Notes: generated from the sequence alone by a model not told the origin. DNA of 42,533 nt from Sulfurimonas sp. (GCA_027068455.1 JAMOSN010000057.1:1-42533); one strand, 5' to 3'; positions 16,377 through 25,085 are shown, numbered from the stretch's first letter. Translations and numbers: made by a program.

Positions 16377-16931
16377 TTATTGAATGACAAATTCAGTAAA
16401 ATAGATACCTTTAATCTGCCCATCAGTAATCATAGAGTTAAGTGTATCCATAATTTGTTGAGAAACTTTTTGTTTCCCTTTTTTTGAAGAGATTTCTTCA
16501 AGAGTTTTGGAAGATAAAATTCTAATGATTCTATCACGAAGCACTGGTGATTTAGCATCAAGTTCAAGACTGAGCTCTTCACCTTCAAGTTCCAAAGACA
16601 TTGTTACTTTAAGATATCTTCTTCCTGAATCACTTTTTAAATTGACAGTAAAAGTATCCAAAGGATAGAGTACGCCTATCTCACTTAAAGGTCTTGTATC
16701 ATCAAGTACAGCAGAAGAGCCTCTTGGTTTATTGGAAATTTGTTTCTCTTTAGTCTGAGGTGGTGTATTTTGTGTAGTGTCTTCTTCATCTTCACTCATA
16801 AGAAGAATTGCGACTACTGCACCAATAACGATGATTAAAATCAAAATAACAATGATGATAATCATTAAGAGGTTACTTGATTTTTTCTCTTTTGGGGCAG
16901 ATTCTTCCTCTTTTGTTTCTTCTTCAGCCAT
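16377..16931 (-). CDS. fliL: Flagellar basal-body protein FliL
   Basis: A single-pass inner-membrane protein that surrounds the stator and supports flagellar torque. The 184 residues have an acidic cytoplasmic N terminus (1-19), one transmembrane helix (about 21-45), an acidic and Gln/Lys linker and a periplasmic domain containing LYPLDTFTVNL, RYLKVTMSLELE and SPVLRDRIIRILSSKT, which are FliL signatures. The C terminus ends FTEFVIQ, as expected. AAGGAAT precedes the ATG and a possible -10 (TATACT) lies at 16964-16969. Confidence 0.94.
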   Translation of the reverse strand: MAEEETKEEESAPKEKKSSNLLMIIIIVILILIIVIGAVVAILLMSEDEEDTTQNTPPQTKEKQISNKPRGSSAVLDDTRPLSEIGVLYPLDTFTVNLKSDSGRRYLKVTMSLELEGEELSLELDAKSPVLRDRIIRILSSKTLEEISSKKGKQKVSQQIMDTLNSMITDGQIKGIYFTEFVIQ

Positions 16932-16986
16932 TTTTATTCCTTCAAAATATAATAATTGTTGTTAGTATATCAAAATTTATAAAAGA

Positions 16987-17643
16987 TTATAAATTTTCCT
17001 GCTCTTTTGAGAGATTATTTAAGGGTAAAAATTCATAGCTATCAGCATCATAGTATTCTATTTTACCAGTTTCTATATCATAACACCAGCCATGAATATG
17101 GAGATTACCATTTTCAAACTTACGTTTTACATTAGGGTATGTTAAGATATTTTCTATCTGTTTTACCACAGAAAGTTTTTCTGTTAAACGTAAAAGAGCA
17201 TCAAGAGGTGCATCATTGCCAAGACTTAAAATCGCTGATTTTTTTGCACTCTCTCCAAGTTCCAACCATTTCTTCGTGTGAATAAGTGATGGATCTTCTA
17301 TCTCCTCATAAAGGTGTTGGCATGCACCACAATGGGTATGACCACAAATAATCACCTCCCGAACCTTTAAAACACTCACTGCATATTCAATACCTGAAGC
17401 TGTTGCATGGAAATCTTCATCAGGTTTATAAGGTGGGACGAAGTTTCCAACATTTCGAATAACAAACAAATCACCAGGATTTGACTGTACCATGAGATCG
17501 GGAATAACTCTAGAATCGGAACAACCGATAAAAAGCGCTTTTGGAGATTGTCCACTCTTTACAAGTTCTAGCAAAGACTCTTTGTTTTTCTTAAAATAGG
17601 TACGAAAGAGTTGGTTACCTTGTGCATATTCTTGTAAATTCAT
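16987..17643 (-). CDS. Beta-class carbonic anhydrase
   Basis: Interconverts CO2 and bicarbonate, useful to an autotroph or capnophile. The 218 residues carry the zinc ligands Cys41 in CSDSRV (41-46, with Asp43-Arg45 dyad) and His102/Cys105 in GHTHCGAC, plus RNVGNFVPP. No signal peptide, so cytoplasmic. It follows the 86-residue gene by 17 bases with AAGGGA upstream and is probably cotranscribed with it. Confidence 0.95.
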   Translation of the reverse strand: MNLQEYAQGNQLFRTYFKKNKESLLELVKSGQSPKALFIGCSDSRVIPDLMVQSNPGDLFVIRNVGNFVPPYKPDEDFHATASGIEYAVSVLKVREVIICGHTHCGACQHLYEEIEDPSLIHTKKWLELGESAKKSAILSLGNDAPLDALLRLTEKLSVVKQIENILTYPNVKRKFENGNLHIHGWCYDIETGKIEYYDADSYEFLPLNNLSKEQENL

Positions 17644-17660
17644 TGGAGATTCCCTTTACT

Positions 17661-17921
17661 TTAATTACACGCTTTAATATCTAATGCCTGCATCATCTCT
17701 TCAAAAATCGCACCTGCTTCTCTGGATATATCATCATGATATTCTATCACAAGAACTTCTTTGCCATTGGATACCTTTGTCATATGTATCTCTGGTTTCA
17801 TAGAGTATTTTGTAATAATGTTATCTACACATCGATTAACTTGTTCTTTTTCCTCTTGGGTCTCATATGCTAATGCAAGTCTTGAAAATCTTTCTTCACT
17901 TCTAAATTCAGCGTCTATCAT
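17661..17921 (-). CDS. Conserved hypothetical, 86 residues
   Basis: A small soluble, acidic alpha/beta protein with no signal peptide or membrane segment: MIDAEFRSEERFSRLALAY at the start, KEVLVIEYHDDISREAGAIF near the end. I do not recognise a family. AAGGTG lies just before the ATG. Its place directly upstream of carbonic anhydrase suggests cotranscription but gives no function. Confidence 0.75.
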   Translation of the reverse strand: MIDAEFRSEERFSRLALAYETQEEKEQVNRCVDNIITKYSMKPEIHMTKVSNGKEVLVIEYHDDISREAGAIFEEMMQALDIKACN

Positions 17922-17993
17922 TTTTCACCTTCAAAATATTAATGGAGATATTATACAACTAATATGGAAAAAAGGAGCTTTATATTGCTTAAT

Positions 17994-19340
17994 TTAATAC
18001 CACTCTAAAAGTTTTGTTACTTCATCGACTATAAAAGTTTTGATTGAAGTTTTTTCAAGTGGTTTTTTCGCAACAAGAGCTTTGGTAATATTTTGCATTT
18101 TAGCTTCTTTGAGCCTTACATCAAGTCCATAAACCTCTCTTACATCACCAACTAAAGAAACTTCACCTATAAATATAGTTTCTTTGGATATAGCACGGTC
18201 TCGAAAACTTGAAATGATGGCGGCAAGAATAGCTAAATCAGCAGCGGTCTCTGTGATTTTTATCCCTCCTGTTATGTTTATAAATACATCATAACCAGAG
18301 AGTGGAATCTCTAACTTTCTCTCTAAAAGTGCTAAAAGCATATTGAGACGATTGTTGTCAAATCCAGTAGCTTGACGTTTGGAGTTTGGAGTGTGTGATT
18401 CACTTACAAGTGCTTGAACTTCAAGTATAATAGGGCGACTCCCTTCCATAATGACTGTAAGAGCAGAGCCGCTTTGCTGGGAGTCTCTGTTGAAAAATCT
18501 TGAAGCTATATCTGTGGCACTCACAAGTCCGTCTGAGCGCATCTCAAAAACACCTATTTCACTTGTTGCACCAAAACGGTTTTTAAACCCACGAAGTATG
18601 CGTAGCTCCTGAGAAGAATCTCCCTCAAAATAAAGTACAGTATCAACCATATGTTCTAAAACTCTTGGACCCGCAATGGAACCCTCTTTCGTGATATGTC
18701 CGATGATAAAAATCGCCAAATCTTTCTCTTTTGCTATACGCATCAACTCAAACGTTATTTGTCTAACCTGTGTGACACTCCCAGGAGCTGATGAGATATT
18801 TTCTGTATAGATGGTTTGAATAGAGTCAATGATGAGAAAATCATAATGTCGATGCTCAAGTTCAACTAAAATCTGCTCTAAGCGAATTTCACTCAGTAGA
18901 TAGAGTGAATCATGATTTGATTTAAGACGATTGGCACGCAGTTTGATCTGCCCAGCAGACTCCTCTCCTGTTACGTAGAGAACATCTCGACCAGTTGAGG
19001 CGATATTTGAGCCTACTTTTAAAAGTAATGTAGATTTTCCAACCCCTGGACTTCCACCTATGAGGGTGAGGCTTCCTGGTACTATACCACCACCTAAAAC
19101 ATTGTCAAGTTCATTGTCAAGGGATGAAAACCTGTAAACTTTCTCTTCCACTATTTTGTTTATACTTACTGCTTTTGGTTTGGATGATGCAGATTTTTTT
19201 GTTTGTTTTATCACCTCTTGTTGCTGTTGGTTGAGTTCTATAAAACTGTCCCATGCACCACAGTTAGTACATTTGCCCATCCATTTTGGGGTTGTCATAC
19301 CACAATGTTGACATTCGTAAAGTATTTTTTGTTTCGCCAT
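17994..19340 (-). CDS. radA: DNA repair protein RadA (Sms)
   Basis: A RecA-like hexameric helicase that extends recombination intermediates, also important for natural transformation in some bacteria. The 448 residues contain a four-cysteine zinc finger (Cys10, 13, 24, 27), Walker A GGSPGVGKST (95-104), a RadA-specific KNRFG (253-257) and a C-terminal Lon-like domain with SLVGDVREVYG. It follows ftsY with its own likely -10 box in between. Confidence 0.96.
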   Translation of the reverse strand: MAKQKILYECQHCGMTTPKWMGKCTNCGAWDSFIELNQQQQEVIKQTKKSASSKPKAVSINKIVEEKVYRFSSLDNELDNVLGGGIVPGSLTLIGGSPGVGKSTLLLKVGSNIASTGRDVLYVTGEESAGQIKLRANRLKSNHDSLYLLSEIRLEQILVELEHRHYDFLIIDSIQTIYTENISSAPGSVTQVRQITFELMRIAKEKDLAIFIIGHITKEGSIAGPRVLEHMVDTVLYFEGDSSQELRILRGFKNRFGATSEIGVFEMRSDGLVSATDIASRFFNRDSQQSGSALTVIMEGSRPIILEVQALVSESHTPNSKRQATGFDNNRLNMLLALLERKLEIPLSGYDVFINITGGIKITETAADLAILAAIISSFRDRAISKETIFIGEVSLVGDVREVYGLDVRLKEAKMQNITKALVAKKPLEKTSIKTFIVDEVTKLLEWY

Positions 19341-19372
19341 AATAAAAGTTACCTTGATTGTATATGATGGGT

Positions 19373-19378
19373 ATTATA
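19373..19378 (-). promoter_or_regulatory. Putative -10 box of radA
   Basis: Perfect TATAAT on the minus strand, about 33 bases before the radA ATG and after the ftsY hairpin. Promoter role inferred. Confidence 0.45.
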
Positions 19379-19418
19379 AAGAAAAAGTGTTTGGTTTGTT
19401 GAAAATATGACAAAATGA

Positions 19419-19447
19419 AATATTATCCCTTAAAAAAGGATAATATT
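19419..19447 (-). terminator. Hairpin overlapping the ftsY stop codon
   Basis: A perfect 10-bp inverted repeat, AATATTATCC (19419-19428) and GGATAATATT (19438-19447), with a 9-base loop. On the ftsY transcript the first arm begins inside the stop codon. It is AU-rich and not followed by a long U-run, so strength is uncertain. Confidence 0.45.
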
Positions 19448-20597
19448 ACTGCTTATACTGCCATTTGTTGTTTGTATATTGGATATGTGTATCAACAGGA
19501 GTATTGGCATAGTTGACTAAAGCCTCTGTATCGGAGAGTCTTTTAAGAAGTATAAGACGTTCATCTATAAGAAAGGCTTCTAGTTGTTCCTCTTTTTCGT
19601 CTTCTATCTCTTCTTCTGTTTCTGTCTCTTGAGCTTCCTCTTTTATAGTTTCTTCTTGAATTTCTTGAGTCTCAGTTTGTTGAGTAGATTCTTGAACCTC
19701 CTCTTCTTGCGTGTCTTGATCCTCTTGAGGTTCATAGATTGCATCAAGTAAACCATCTACAAATTCATATTTGTCAAACGGTGTTAAATCCTCAGGCTGT
19801 TCCCCAGTACCCACAAATAAAATAGGAAGTTCAAGGGCATAAGCGATAGAGAAAACACTTCCACCTTTTGCGGTACCGTCAAGTTTAGTGATGATGATAC
19901 CATCAACACCCACCATCTCATTAAAAGCCTGTGCCTGTGTAATTGCTGAGTTTCCCTGTGTCCCATCTATGATGAGGATTGTTCTATGAGGTGCACCTTC
20001 ATGCGCTTTGTTACAGATACGATTGATCTTTTTAAGCTCATTGGCAAGATTGGTTTGTGTATGGAGTCTTCCTGCGGTGTCTATAATGACATTATCATAC
20101 CCTTTTGCTTTTGCAGAGTCTATCGCATCATAGGCAACAGCAGAAGAATCATGCCCCTGCTTTGAAGAAACGATAGGAATATCAAGTCTTTTTGCCCAAA
20201 GTGTAAGTTGCTCAATGGCTGCTGCACGGAAAGTATCACCTGCACCTAGAAGTACTTTTTTTCCTTCATTTTTATAGCGAAGTGCAAGTTTTGATATGGT
20301 AGTAGTCTTTCCTGCACCATTGACACCAATGATTAGTTCTATAAAAGGTGGTGTAAATTCGGGCTCTTTATATGTAGTATATGCAAGAGTTGCCAAAAGT
20401 TTGGAACGTAAAATATCACGAGTAATCTTCTCTTGGTATATCTCATTGAGAATAATCTCAACAAGTTCATAAGAAACATCAGCCTCAAGTAAAATATCTT
20501 CAAGTTCATCTTTTGTAAAAGTAATCTTTCTTTTTGGAGCGACCGTTTTAATCGCATCAACTGTTTTTCCTAATGATTTTTTTATAAAGCCAAACAT
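19446..20597 (-). CDS. ftsY: Signal recognition particle receptor FtsY, with C-terminal acidic extension
   Basis: GTPase that docks SRP-ribosome complexes at the membrane. The 383 residues start with a short amphipathic N terminus ([18 protein letters not shown]) and the N domain. The G domain has GVNGAGKTT (91-99), DTFRAAA (121-127), DTAGR (173-177), TKLDG (237-241) and the closing [10 protein letters not shown] (278-287). A normal FtsY ends there. This one continues for about 97 residues: an E/Q/T-rich stretch (290-340), then a less acidic tail ([14 protein letters not shown] to the end). The long acidic A domain found at the N terminus in Escherichia coli is absent. The ATG abuts the stop of the TlpA-like gene. 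Confidence 0.95.
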   Translation of the reverse strand: MFGFIKKSLGKTVDAIKTVAPKRKITFTKDELEDILLEADVSYELVEIILNEIYQEKITRDILRSKLLATLAYTTYKEPEFTPPFIELIIGVNGAGKTTTISKLALRYKNEGKKVLLGAGDTFRAAAIEQLTLWAKRLDIPIVSSKQGHDSSAVAYDAIDSAKAKGYDNVIIDTAGRLHTQTNLANELKKINRICNKAHEGAPHRTILIIDGTQGNSAITQAQAFNEMVGVDGIIITKLDGTAKGGSVFSIAYALELPILFVGTGEQPEDLTPFDKYEFVDGLLDAIYEPQEDQDTQEEEVQESTQQTETQEIQEETIKEEAQETETEEEIEDEKEEQLEAFLIDERLILLKRLSDTEALVNYANTPVDTHIQYTNNKWQYKQ

Positions 20598-21170
20598 CTA
20601 TTTTCCTAATGCGCGTTTAATATCGCTCTCTATGAACTCTTCTTCAATAGCACCTTGATAAAAACGGATAAGTTTGCCATCTTTATAAATCGCTAAAAGT
20701 GGAATACCAAAATTATTACCTAGTTTGAGTTGTTTTGCTAAAGTATCAATAAGGCGACGGTTCTGATCAGAATTTACAAGTGTATAGGTTGCATTATGCT
20801 GTGTTGCAAACTCTTGAAGTTTTGCATTGTCGATGTTGTCTTCAACACTAACACCTATCACTTTAATATCTTTTTCATATTTTTTCTGTAATGAAGAGAG
20901 ATGTGATGCTGATGCCTGACAAGGTGGACACCATGTGGCAAATACATCAATAAGTAAGAGTTTGTTTTTATCGTTTTGAAGATAAAAACCCTGTGTTGTT
21001 TTTTGCAGTGTGAGTTGCGTGTTGTCAATAGAGCGAAGAGGAAATTCATTTGTACTTAAAATAGCATTTGCTTTTTGTGTGGAGGATTGCTCTTTTTTTG
21101 TTTCATTGGAACAAGCTTGAAAAAATAAACTAACAGCAAGCAGAGGGATGAAAATTGTTGTTTTAAACAT
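20598..21170 (-). CDS. TlpA-like thioredoxin-fold lipoprotein
   Basis: A periplasm-facing disulfide reductase candidate of 190 residues. It starts with a lipoprotein signal (LFFQAC lipobox) and has a thioredoxin domain with the redox pair WCPPC in DVFATWCPPCQAS, plus the cis-Pro region GIPLLAIYKDGKLI. I chose the ATG at 21170, not the upstream one at 21242, because only the shorter form puts the signal peptide at the N terminus and AAAGGT precedes it. It abuts ftsY. Likely partners are c-type cytochrome maturation or other periplasmic thiol proteins. Confidence 0.9.
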   Translation of the reverse strand: MFKTTIFIPLLAVSLFFQACSNETKKEQSSTQKANAILSTNEFPLRSIDNTQLTLQKTTQGFYLQNDKNKLLLIDVFATWCPPCQASASHLSSLQKKYEKDIKVIGVSVEDNIDNAKLQEFATQHNATYTLVNSDQNRRLIDTLAKQLKLGNNFGIPLLAIYKDGKLIRFYQGAIEEEFIESDIKRALGK

Positions 21171-21210
21171 AAAAAGTGACCTTTGTTTTTTTTCTTTGTG
21201 TAAAATAAAT

Positions 21211-21228
21211 CTCTTGTTTCTACAAGAG
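21211..21228. other. Small hairpin in the divergent region upstream of the TlpA-like gene
   Basis: CTCTTGT (21211-21217) and ACAAGAG (21222-21228) form a perfect 7-bp stem with a 4-base loop, followed on the + strand by TTTTT. If the minus-strand TATAAT at 21244-21249 is the promoter of the TlpA-like gene, the hairpin lies in its leader. The role is unknown. Confidence 0.35.
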
Positions 21229-21243
21229 TTTTTAATGTGCAAA

Positions 21244-21249
21244 ATTATA
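21244..21249 (-). promoter_or_regulatory. Putative -10 box of the TlpA-like gene and ftsY
   Basis: Perfect TATAAT on the minus strand about 75 bases before the ATG at 21170. Promoter role inferred. Confidence 0.4.
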
Positions 21250-21265
21250 GCGATAAAGATTTAAT

Positions 21266-21853
21266 ATGACTCTTACAAAATCGATTTTTAGAACAAAATG
21301 TTTAAAAACAATAAAAAAATCACCAAAACACAATCAAGTTTATAAAACAGCATTGTTACAAAAAAAACTGATGCGTGTTCTTGGTAAAACAAAAGGGAAA
21401 AAAATCCTTTTTTACTATCCACTCGATTTTGAAGCTGATGTTGTAAAAACATTGCAAAAACTAAGAAAAAAAAGTTCTGTTTTTGTACCATTTATGGAAG
21501 GCGAAAGTTTTAAAATGGTACCATTTAGACTGCCGCTGAGGAAAAAAAAATTTGGTATTTTCGAAGCAGGTAATACAAATAGAAAAATAAATAAAATAGA
21601 TATAGCCATAGTTCCTGTTGTAGGCGTTGATGGTAATTTTCAAAGAATCGGTTTTGGAAAAGGAATGTATGACCGCTTTTATGCAAAATTACCAAAAAAA
21701 CCATATACCATTTTTGTACAAAGAGAACTATGCTATACAAAAAAATCTTTATGTGACTCTTATGATGTAACAGGAGATATTTTAATAACACCGACAAAAG
21801 CAGTAAAAAAGAAAAAAATTGCGTTAAATAAGGATATGCAAGATGTTAAATGA
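21266..21853 (+). CDS. 5-formyltetrahydrofolate cyclo-ligase family protein
   Basis: Converts 5-formyltetrahydrofolate to 5,10-methenyltetrahydrofolate using ATP, recycling a dead-end folate. The 195 residues are very lysine-rich, with the family core KKILFYYPLDFEADV, FVPFMEG and the nucleotide-binding loop IGFGKGMYDRF (128-138), near the family's GxGxGYYDR. The C terminus ends TPTKAV followed by a basic tail. The ribosome-binding site is weak. It overlaps rny by 11 bases, an arrangement I also recall from Campylobacter. Confidence 0.88.
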   Translation: MTLTKSIFRTKCLKTIKKSPKHNQVYKTALLQKKLMRVLGKTKGKKILFYYPLDFEADVVKTLQKLRKKSSVFVPFMEGESFKMVPFRLPLRKKKFGIFEAGNTNRKINKIDIAIVPVVGVDGNFQRIGFGKGMYDRFYAKLPKKPYTIFVQRELCYTKKSLCDSYDVTGDILITPTKAVKKKKIALNKDMQDVK

Positions 21854-23411
21854 GATACTACTTGGTGGCGGTATTGCCACGGTAAGTGGGGTCGTAGGAT
21901 TTTTCATCTCTAAAAAAATAGCAAGTGCAAATTTTGATATATATGTGCAACAGGCCAAAGCGAAAGCAAATACGATAGAAAATGAAGCGCACAATCTACT
22001 AGAGCGTGCACGCCTAAAATCTCGAGAGATGGAGATTGAGGCAAAAAAAGAGTATGAAAGTGCAAAAGCAAGAGCTAAAGCTGATCTAAGCCAAAGAGAA
22101 GAAGCATTAATATCAAAAGAACAAAAATTTGAGCGTTACAAGCAAGAGGAAGAGGAAAAAATAAACGCTAAACTCAAGTTTATTAAAGCACAAAAAATTA
22201 ATTTAGAGAGAAATGAGAGATCACTCGCTTCACTGAAAAAAGATTATGAAATAAAAATTGACGAAGCACTTCATGCTATAGAACATTGTGCAGGAATGAC
22301 ACAAGAGGAAGCAAAAGCGATTCTACTTGAAAAGATAGAAGAGAAATCCCGAGGTGAGGTTGCTCATATTGTAAGGCGTTATGAAAGTAAAGCTAAAGAG
22401 GAAGCAGAACGTAAAGCAAACTTTATCTTAGCTCAGGCTACAAGTCGTTTTGCAGGTGAGTTTGCAAGTGAGAGGCTGACCAATTTGGTTCATCTTGAGA
22501 GTGATGAGTTAAAAGGACGGATAATAGGTAAAGAGGGGCGTAATATCAAAGCGCTTGAGACTCTTTTGGGTGTTGATATTATAATTGATGATACGCCAAA
22601 TGCGATACTTGTGAGCAGTTTTAATCTTTATCGCCGTGCAATAGCAACCAAAACATTGCAACTTCTTATAGAAGATGGCAGAATCCAGCCTGCACGGATT
22701 GAAGAGATATTTAAAAAAGTTTCTGATGAGTTTGAATCAAAAATTCTCTCAGAAGGGGAAGAGTTAGTAGCAGAGCTCAACATTGGGGTGATGCACCCTG
22801 AGTTGATGAAACTTATAGGAAGACTTCGATACCGTGCTTCCTATGGGCAGAATGCTTTGGCTCATACTCTTGAAGTTGCTCATCTGGCAGGGATTATGGC
22901 ATCAGAGATGGGTGGAGATCCTATTTTAGCCAAAAGAGCAGGGCTCTTGCATGATATTGGAAAAGCATTAACGCATGATCATGATGGAAACCATGTTGAT
23001 TTGGGTGCTGAGGTATGTCGTCGCTATAACGAGTGTGATGTAGTGATTAATGCTATTTATGCACATCATGGTCAGCAGGAGATTCATTCTATAGAGTGTG
23101 GAGCAGTGTGTGCAGCAGATGCTCTCTCTGCAGCACGACCAGGTGCAAGAAGAGAGGTATTAGAGAGTTTTCTAAAGCGTGTAACTGAGATAGAGGATAT
23201 AGCATCATCACACAGTGGTGTACGACAAGCCTATGCGATTAATGCAGGAAGAGAGGTAAGAGTTATTGTTAATGCAACACTTGTTAATGATGATGAAGCT
23301 GTTCTAATGGCTAGAGAGATTGCTAAAGAGATTGAAGAGAGGGTACAGTACCCTGGTGAAATCAAAGTTAATGTTATTCGTGAAAGTAGGGCTGTTGAGT
23401 TTGCAAGATAG
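21843..23411 (+). CDS. rny: Ribonuclease Y
   Basis: Membrane-anchored endoribonuclease that starts mRNA decay. The 522 residues have an N-terminal transmembrane helix (about 3-22), a long charged coiled coil (about 30-200), a KH domain with GRIIGKEGRNIKALE starting near 225, and an HD domain with HTLEVAHL and LLHDIGKAL (His370-Asp371). Length and order match RNase Y. The start overlaps the preceding gene. Its TAG stop lies in the loop of a strong hairpin. Confidence 0.97.
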   Translation: MLNEILLGGGIATVSGVVGFFISKKIASANFDIYVQQAKAKANTIENEAHNLLERARLKSREMEIEAKKEYESAKARAKADLSQREEALISKEQKFERYKQEEEEKINAKLKFIKAQKINLERNERSLASLKKDYEIKIDEALHAIEHCAGMTQEEAKAILLEKIEEKSRGEVAHIVRRYESKAKEEAERKANFILAQATSRFAGEFASERLTNLVHLESDELKGRIIGKEGRNIKALETLLGVDIIIDDTPNAILVSSFNLYRRAIATKTLQLLIEDGRIQPARIEEIFKKVSDEFESKILSEGEELVAELNIGVMHPELMKLIGRLRYRASYGQNALAHTLEVAHLAGIMASEMGGDPILAKRAGLLHDIGKALTHDHDGNHVDLGAEVCRRYNECDVVINAIYAHHGQQEIHSIECGAVCAADALSAARPGARREVLESFLKRVTEIEDIASSHSGVRQAYAINAGREVRVIVNATLVNDDEAVLMAREIAKEIEERVQYPGEIKVNVIRESRAVEFAR

Positions 23412-23422
23412 TGCAAACTCAA
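23395..23422. terminator. Hairpin terminator enclosing the rny stop codon
   Basis: An 11-bp perfect stem, TTGAGTTTGCA (23395-23405) and TGCAAACTCAA (23412-23422), with a 6-base loop that ends in the rny stop TAG. It lies between convergent genes and could work in both directions, though no U-run follows on the + strand. Confidence 0.5.
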
Positions 23423-23442
23423 TAATTAATATGGAAGTAAGA

Positions 23443-24027
23443 TTATTTGACAGATTTATCTATAGTTACAACAACTGCACCTCTTAAATCACCTATTTTA
23501 TAATGTTTTGCCTTGTCAATTGGGTATCTGTCTGCAATAACACGTTTGATATCTGTATCTTTAATATCTCCGTGACATTTTAAACATACTTTTTTCTTAA
23601 TAACAAGAGGTTTATAAAATTTATAAACTTTATTATCCACTTTTTCAACAATATGGTTTGGTAAGATAACATTGTTTTTTTGTAGGCTTTCTAATGCTTT
23701 GAGGATTTTTGCTTCATCTGCCTCTGGAGCATTGGCTGGATTTCTGAATTTTAAACTGATTCTTTTGACTCTAACGCCACGAGGAAGTCTTTTGTTCACT
23801 TTCTCTGTCAAGTTGTAAGCTTCATTGGAACAAAAATCAAGTGCTTTGAGTGGACCACCCTCTTTCATTTTCTTTTTCATATTGCCACCCAATGTTTTAA
23901 GAAGCATCTTAGAACCTTTTTGTCCCATTTTGACAACACTTTTAAGTTCTGCATTTTTGTTTGGATTTGCTGCGATAAGAAGCGATGCACTTAAGCTTAC
24001 AATAGCCAAAGATTTAAGTATATTCAT
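23443..24027 (-). CDS. Tll0287-like (DUF3365) haem-binding periplasmic protein
   Basis: The 194-residue product has a signal peptide ending in LLIAA, then a domain like DUF3365/Tll0287, with KALDFCSNEAYNLTEKVNKRL and RISLKFRNPANAPEADEAKIL, and a c-type haem site CLKCH (148-152) followed by GDLRGAVVVTI. Family members are sensor or electron-transfer modules; here it stands as a single periplasmic domain, so its role is open. I chose the ATG at 24027 because GGAGG lies 5 bases upstream (24033-24037). A -10 TATAAT on this strand is at 24061-24066. Confidence 0.85.
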   Translation of the reverse strand: MNILKSLAIVSLSASLLIAANPNKNAELKSVVKMGQKGSKMLLKTLGGNMKKKMKEGGPLKALDFCSNEAYNLTEKVNKRLPRGVRVKRISLKFRNPANAPEADEAKILKALESLQKNNVILPNHIVEKVDNKVYKFYKPLVIKKKVCLKCHGDIKDTDIKRVIADRYPIDKAKHYKIGDLRGAVVVTIDKSVK

Positions 24028-24060
24028 AATTTCCTCCATATATTGTTATAATTGTGCCTA

Positions 24061-24066
24061 ATTATA
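24061..24066 (-). promoter_or_regulatory. Putative -10 box of the DUF3365 gene
   Basis: Perfect TATAAT on the minus strand about 35 bases upstream of the ATG at 24027. Promoter role inferred. Confidence 0.4.
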
Positions 24067-24099
24067 GCAAGACTTAGAATAATTTAATGCAACTTTGAG

Positions 24100-24105
24100 T
24101 ACAAT
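24100..24105 (+). promoter_or_regulatory. Putative -10 box of atpB
   Basis: TACAAT followed by TGCG, about 33 bases before the atpB ATG. Promoter role inferred. Confidence 0.4.
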
Positions 24106-24137
24106 TGCGTAATTTTTAAAGACAAGGGAGCACTCCT

Positions 24138-24812
24138 ATGGGTGAATTGTTTACTTTTTTCGGTCTTATTTCTCACGATAAGACATTCATTTTTATGACA
24201 CACATGTTGCTATCGGCTGGTATAGCTCTTCTTCTTGTTAGAATGGCTATGGCTAACCTTCAAGTAGTACCTAGAGGTGCACAGAATTTTATGGAAGCAT
24301 ACATAAATGGTGTTTTACAAATGGGTACGGATGTTATGGGTAAAAGTCATGCTCGTAAATATGTAGCGTTAGTTGCAACAATTGGTCTTTTTGTTGGTAT
24401 CGGAAACTTAGTTGGTGTTATTCCAGGTTTTGAAGCTCCAACTGCATTTTTAGAGATGCCATTGGCATTAGCTATCACTGTATTTGTATACTATAACTAT
24501 GTTGGTATCAAAGCTCACGGTGTAGTAAACTACTTTAAACACTTTCTTGGACCTGTTTGGTGGTTGTACTGGTTAATGTTCCCAATTGAGATTGTATCTC
24601 ACTTTTCTCGTTTAGTATCTCTCTCTTTCCGTTTATTTGGAAATGTTAAGGGTGATGATATGTTCTTGATGGTTATCTTGATGCTTGCTCCTTGGTTGTT
24701 ACCAATGATTCCATTTGCATTACTAACTTTTATGGCTTTCTTACAAGCTTTCATCTTCATGATGTTAACATATGTTTACCTCGGTGGCGCAATAGCTGTT
24801 GAGGAACACTAA
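24138..24812 (+). CDS. atpB: F0F1 ATP synthase subunit a
   Basis: Membrane subunit forming the proton half-channels next to the c-ring. The 224 residues have five or six transmembrane segments, the conserved VGVIPGFEAPTA loop and the essential arginine 165 in SLSFRLFGNVKGD. GGGAG precedes the ATG. As is usual in this phylum, it is separated from the other atp genes, which are not in the window. The 87-residue membrane protein follows by 9 bases. Confidence 0.96.
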   Translation: MGELFTFFGLISHDKTFIFMTHMLLSAGIALLLVRMAMANLQVVPRGAQNFMEAYINGVLQMGTDVMGKSHARKYVALVATIGLFVGIGNLVGVIPGFEAPTAFLEMPLALAITVFVYYNYVGIKAHGVVNYFKHFLGPVWWLYWLMFPIEIVSHFSRLVSLSFRLFGNVKGDDMFLMVILMLAPWLLPMIPFALLTFMAFLQAFIFMMLTYVYLGGAIAVEEH

Positions 24813-24821
24813 AAACTTTTT

Positions 24822-25085
24822 ATGCAAAAAGATATATACGAACGTATCATAAACTTTTTGCTTGGAGCATCATGGGCAATTGTCCTTTTTGGTGCTCTAC
24901 TTACTTTTAAAATTTTTCTTACATTTGGTCTTGTTCTAGCCCTTTTTATAGCACTTTTATATATCATCATATCTTTATTTCTTATCTTACTGCTTGATGC
25001 TTTTTTAGTCCATAAACAAAGACTTCAAGAAGCAAAAAAACAGACAAAACTTTTAGAAAAAATCTACGCAAAACATACAAAATAG
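24822..25085 (+). CDS. Small membrane protein downstream of atpB
   Basis: An 87-residue protein with two hydrophobic spans (about 10-35 and 37-62), a basic C-terminal tail and no recognised domain. A small integral membrane protein also follows atpB in Campylobacter, as far as I recall, so the pair may be conserved. A link to ATP synthase assembly, such as an AtpI-like function, is possible but unproven; it does not show a clear AtpI motif. No obvious ribosome-binding site is seen, so it may be translated by coupling. Confidence 0.75.
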   Translation: MQKDIYERIINFLLGASWAIVLFGALLTFKIFLTFGLVLALFIALLYIIISLFLILLLDAFLVHKQRLQEAKKQTKLLEKIYAKHTK

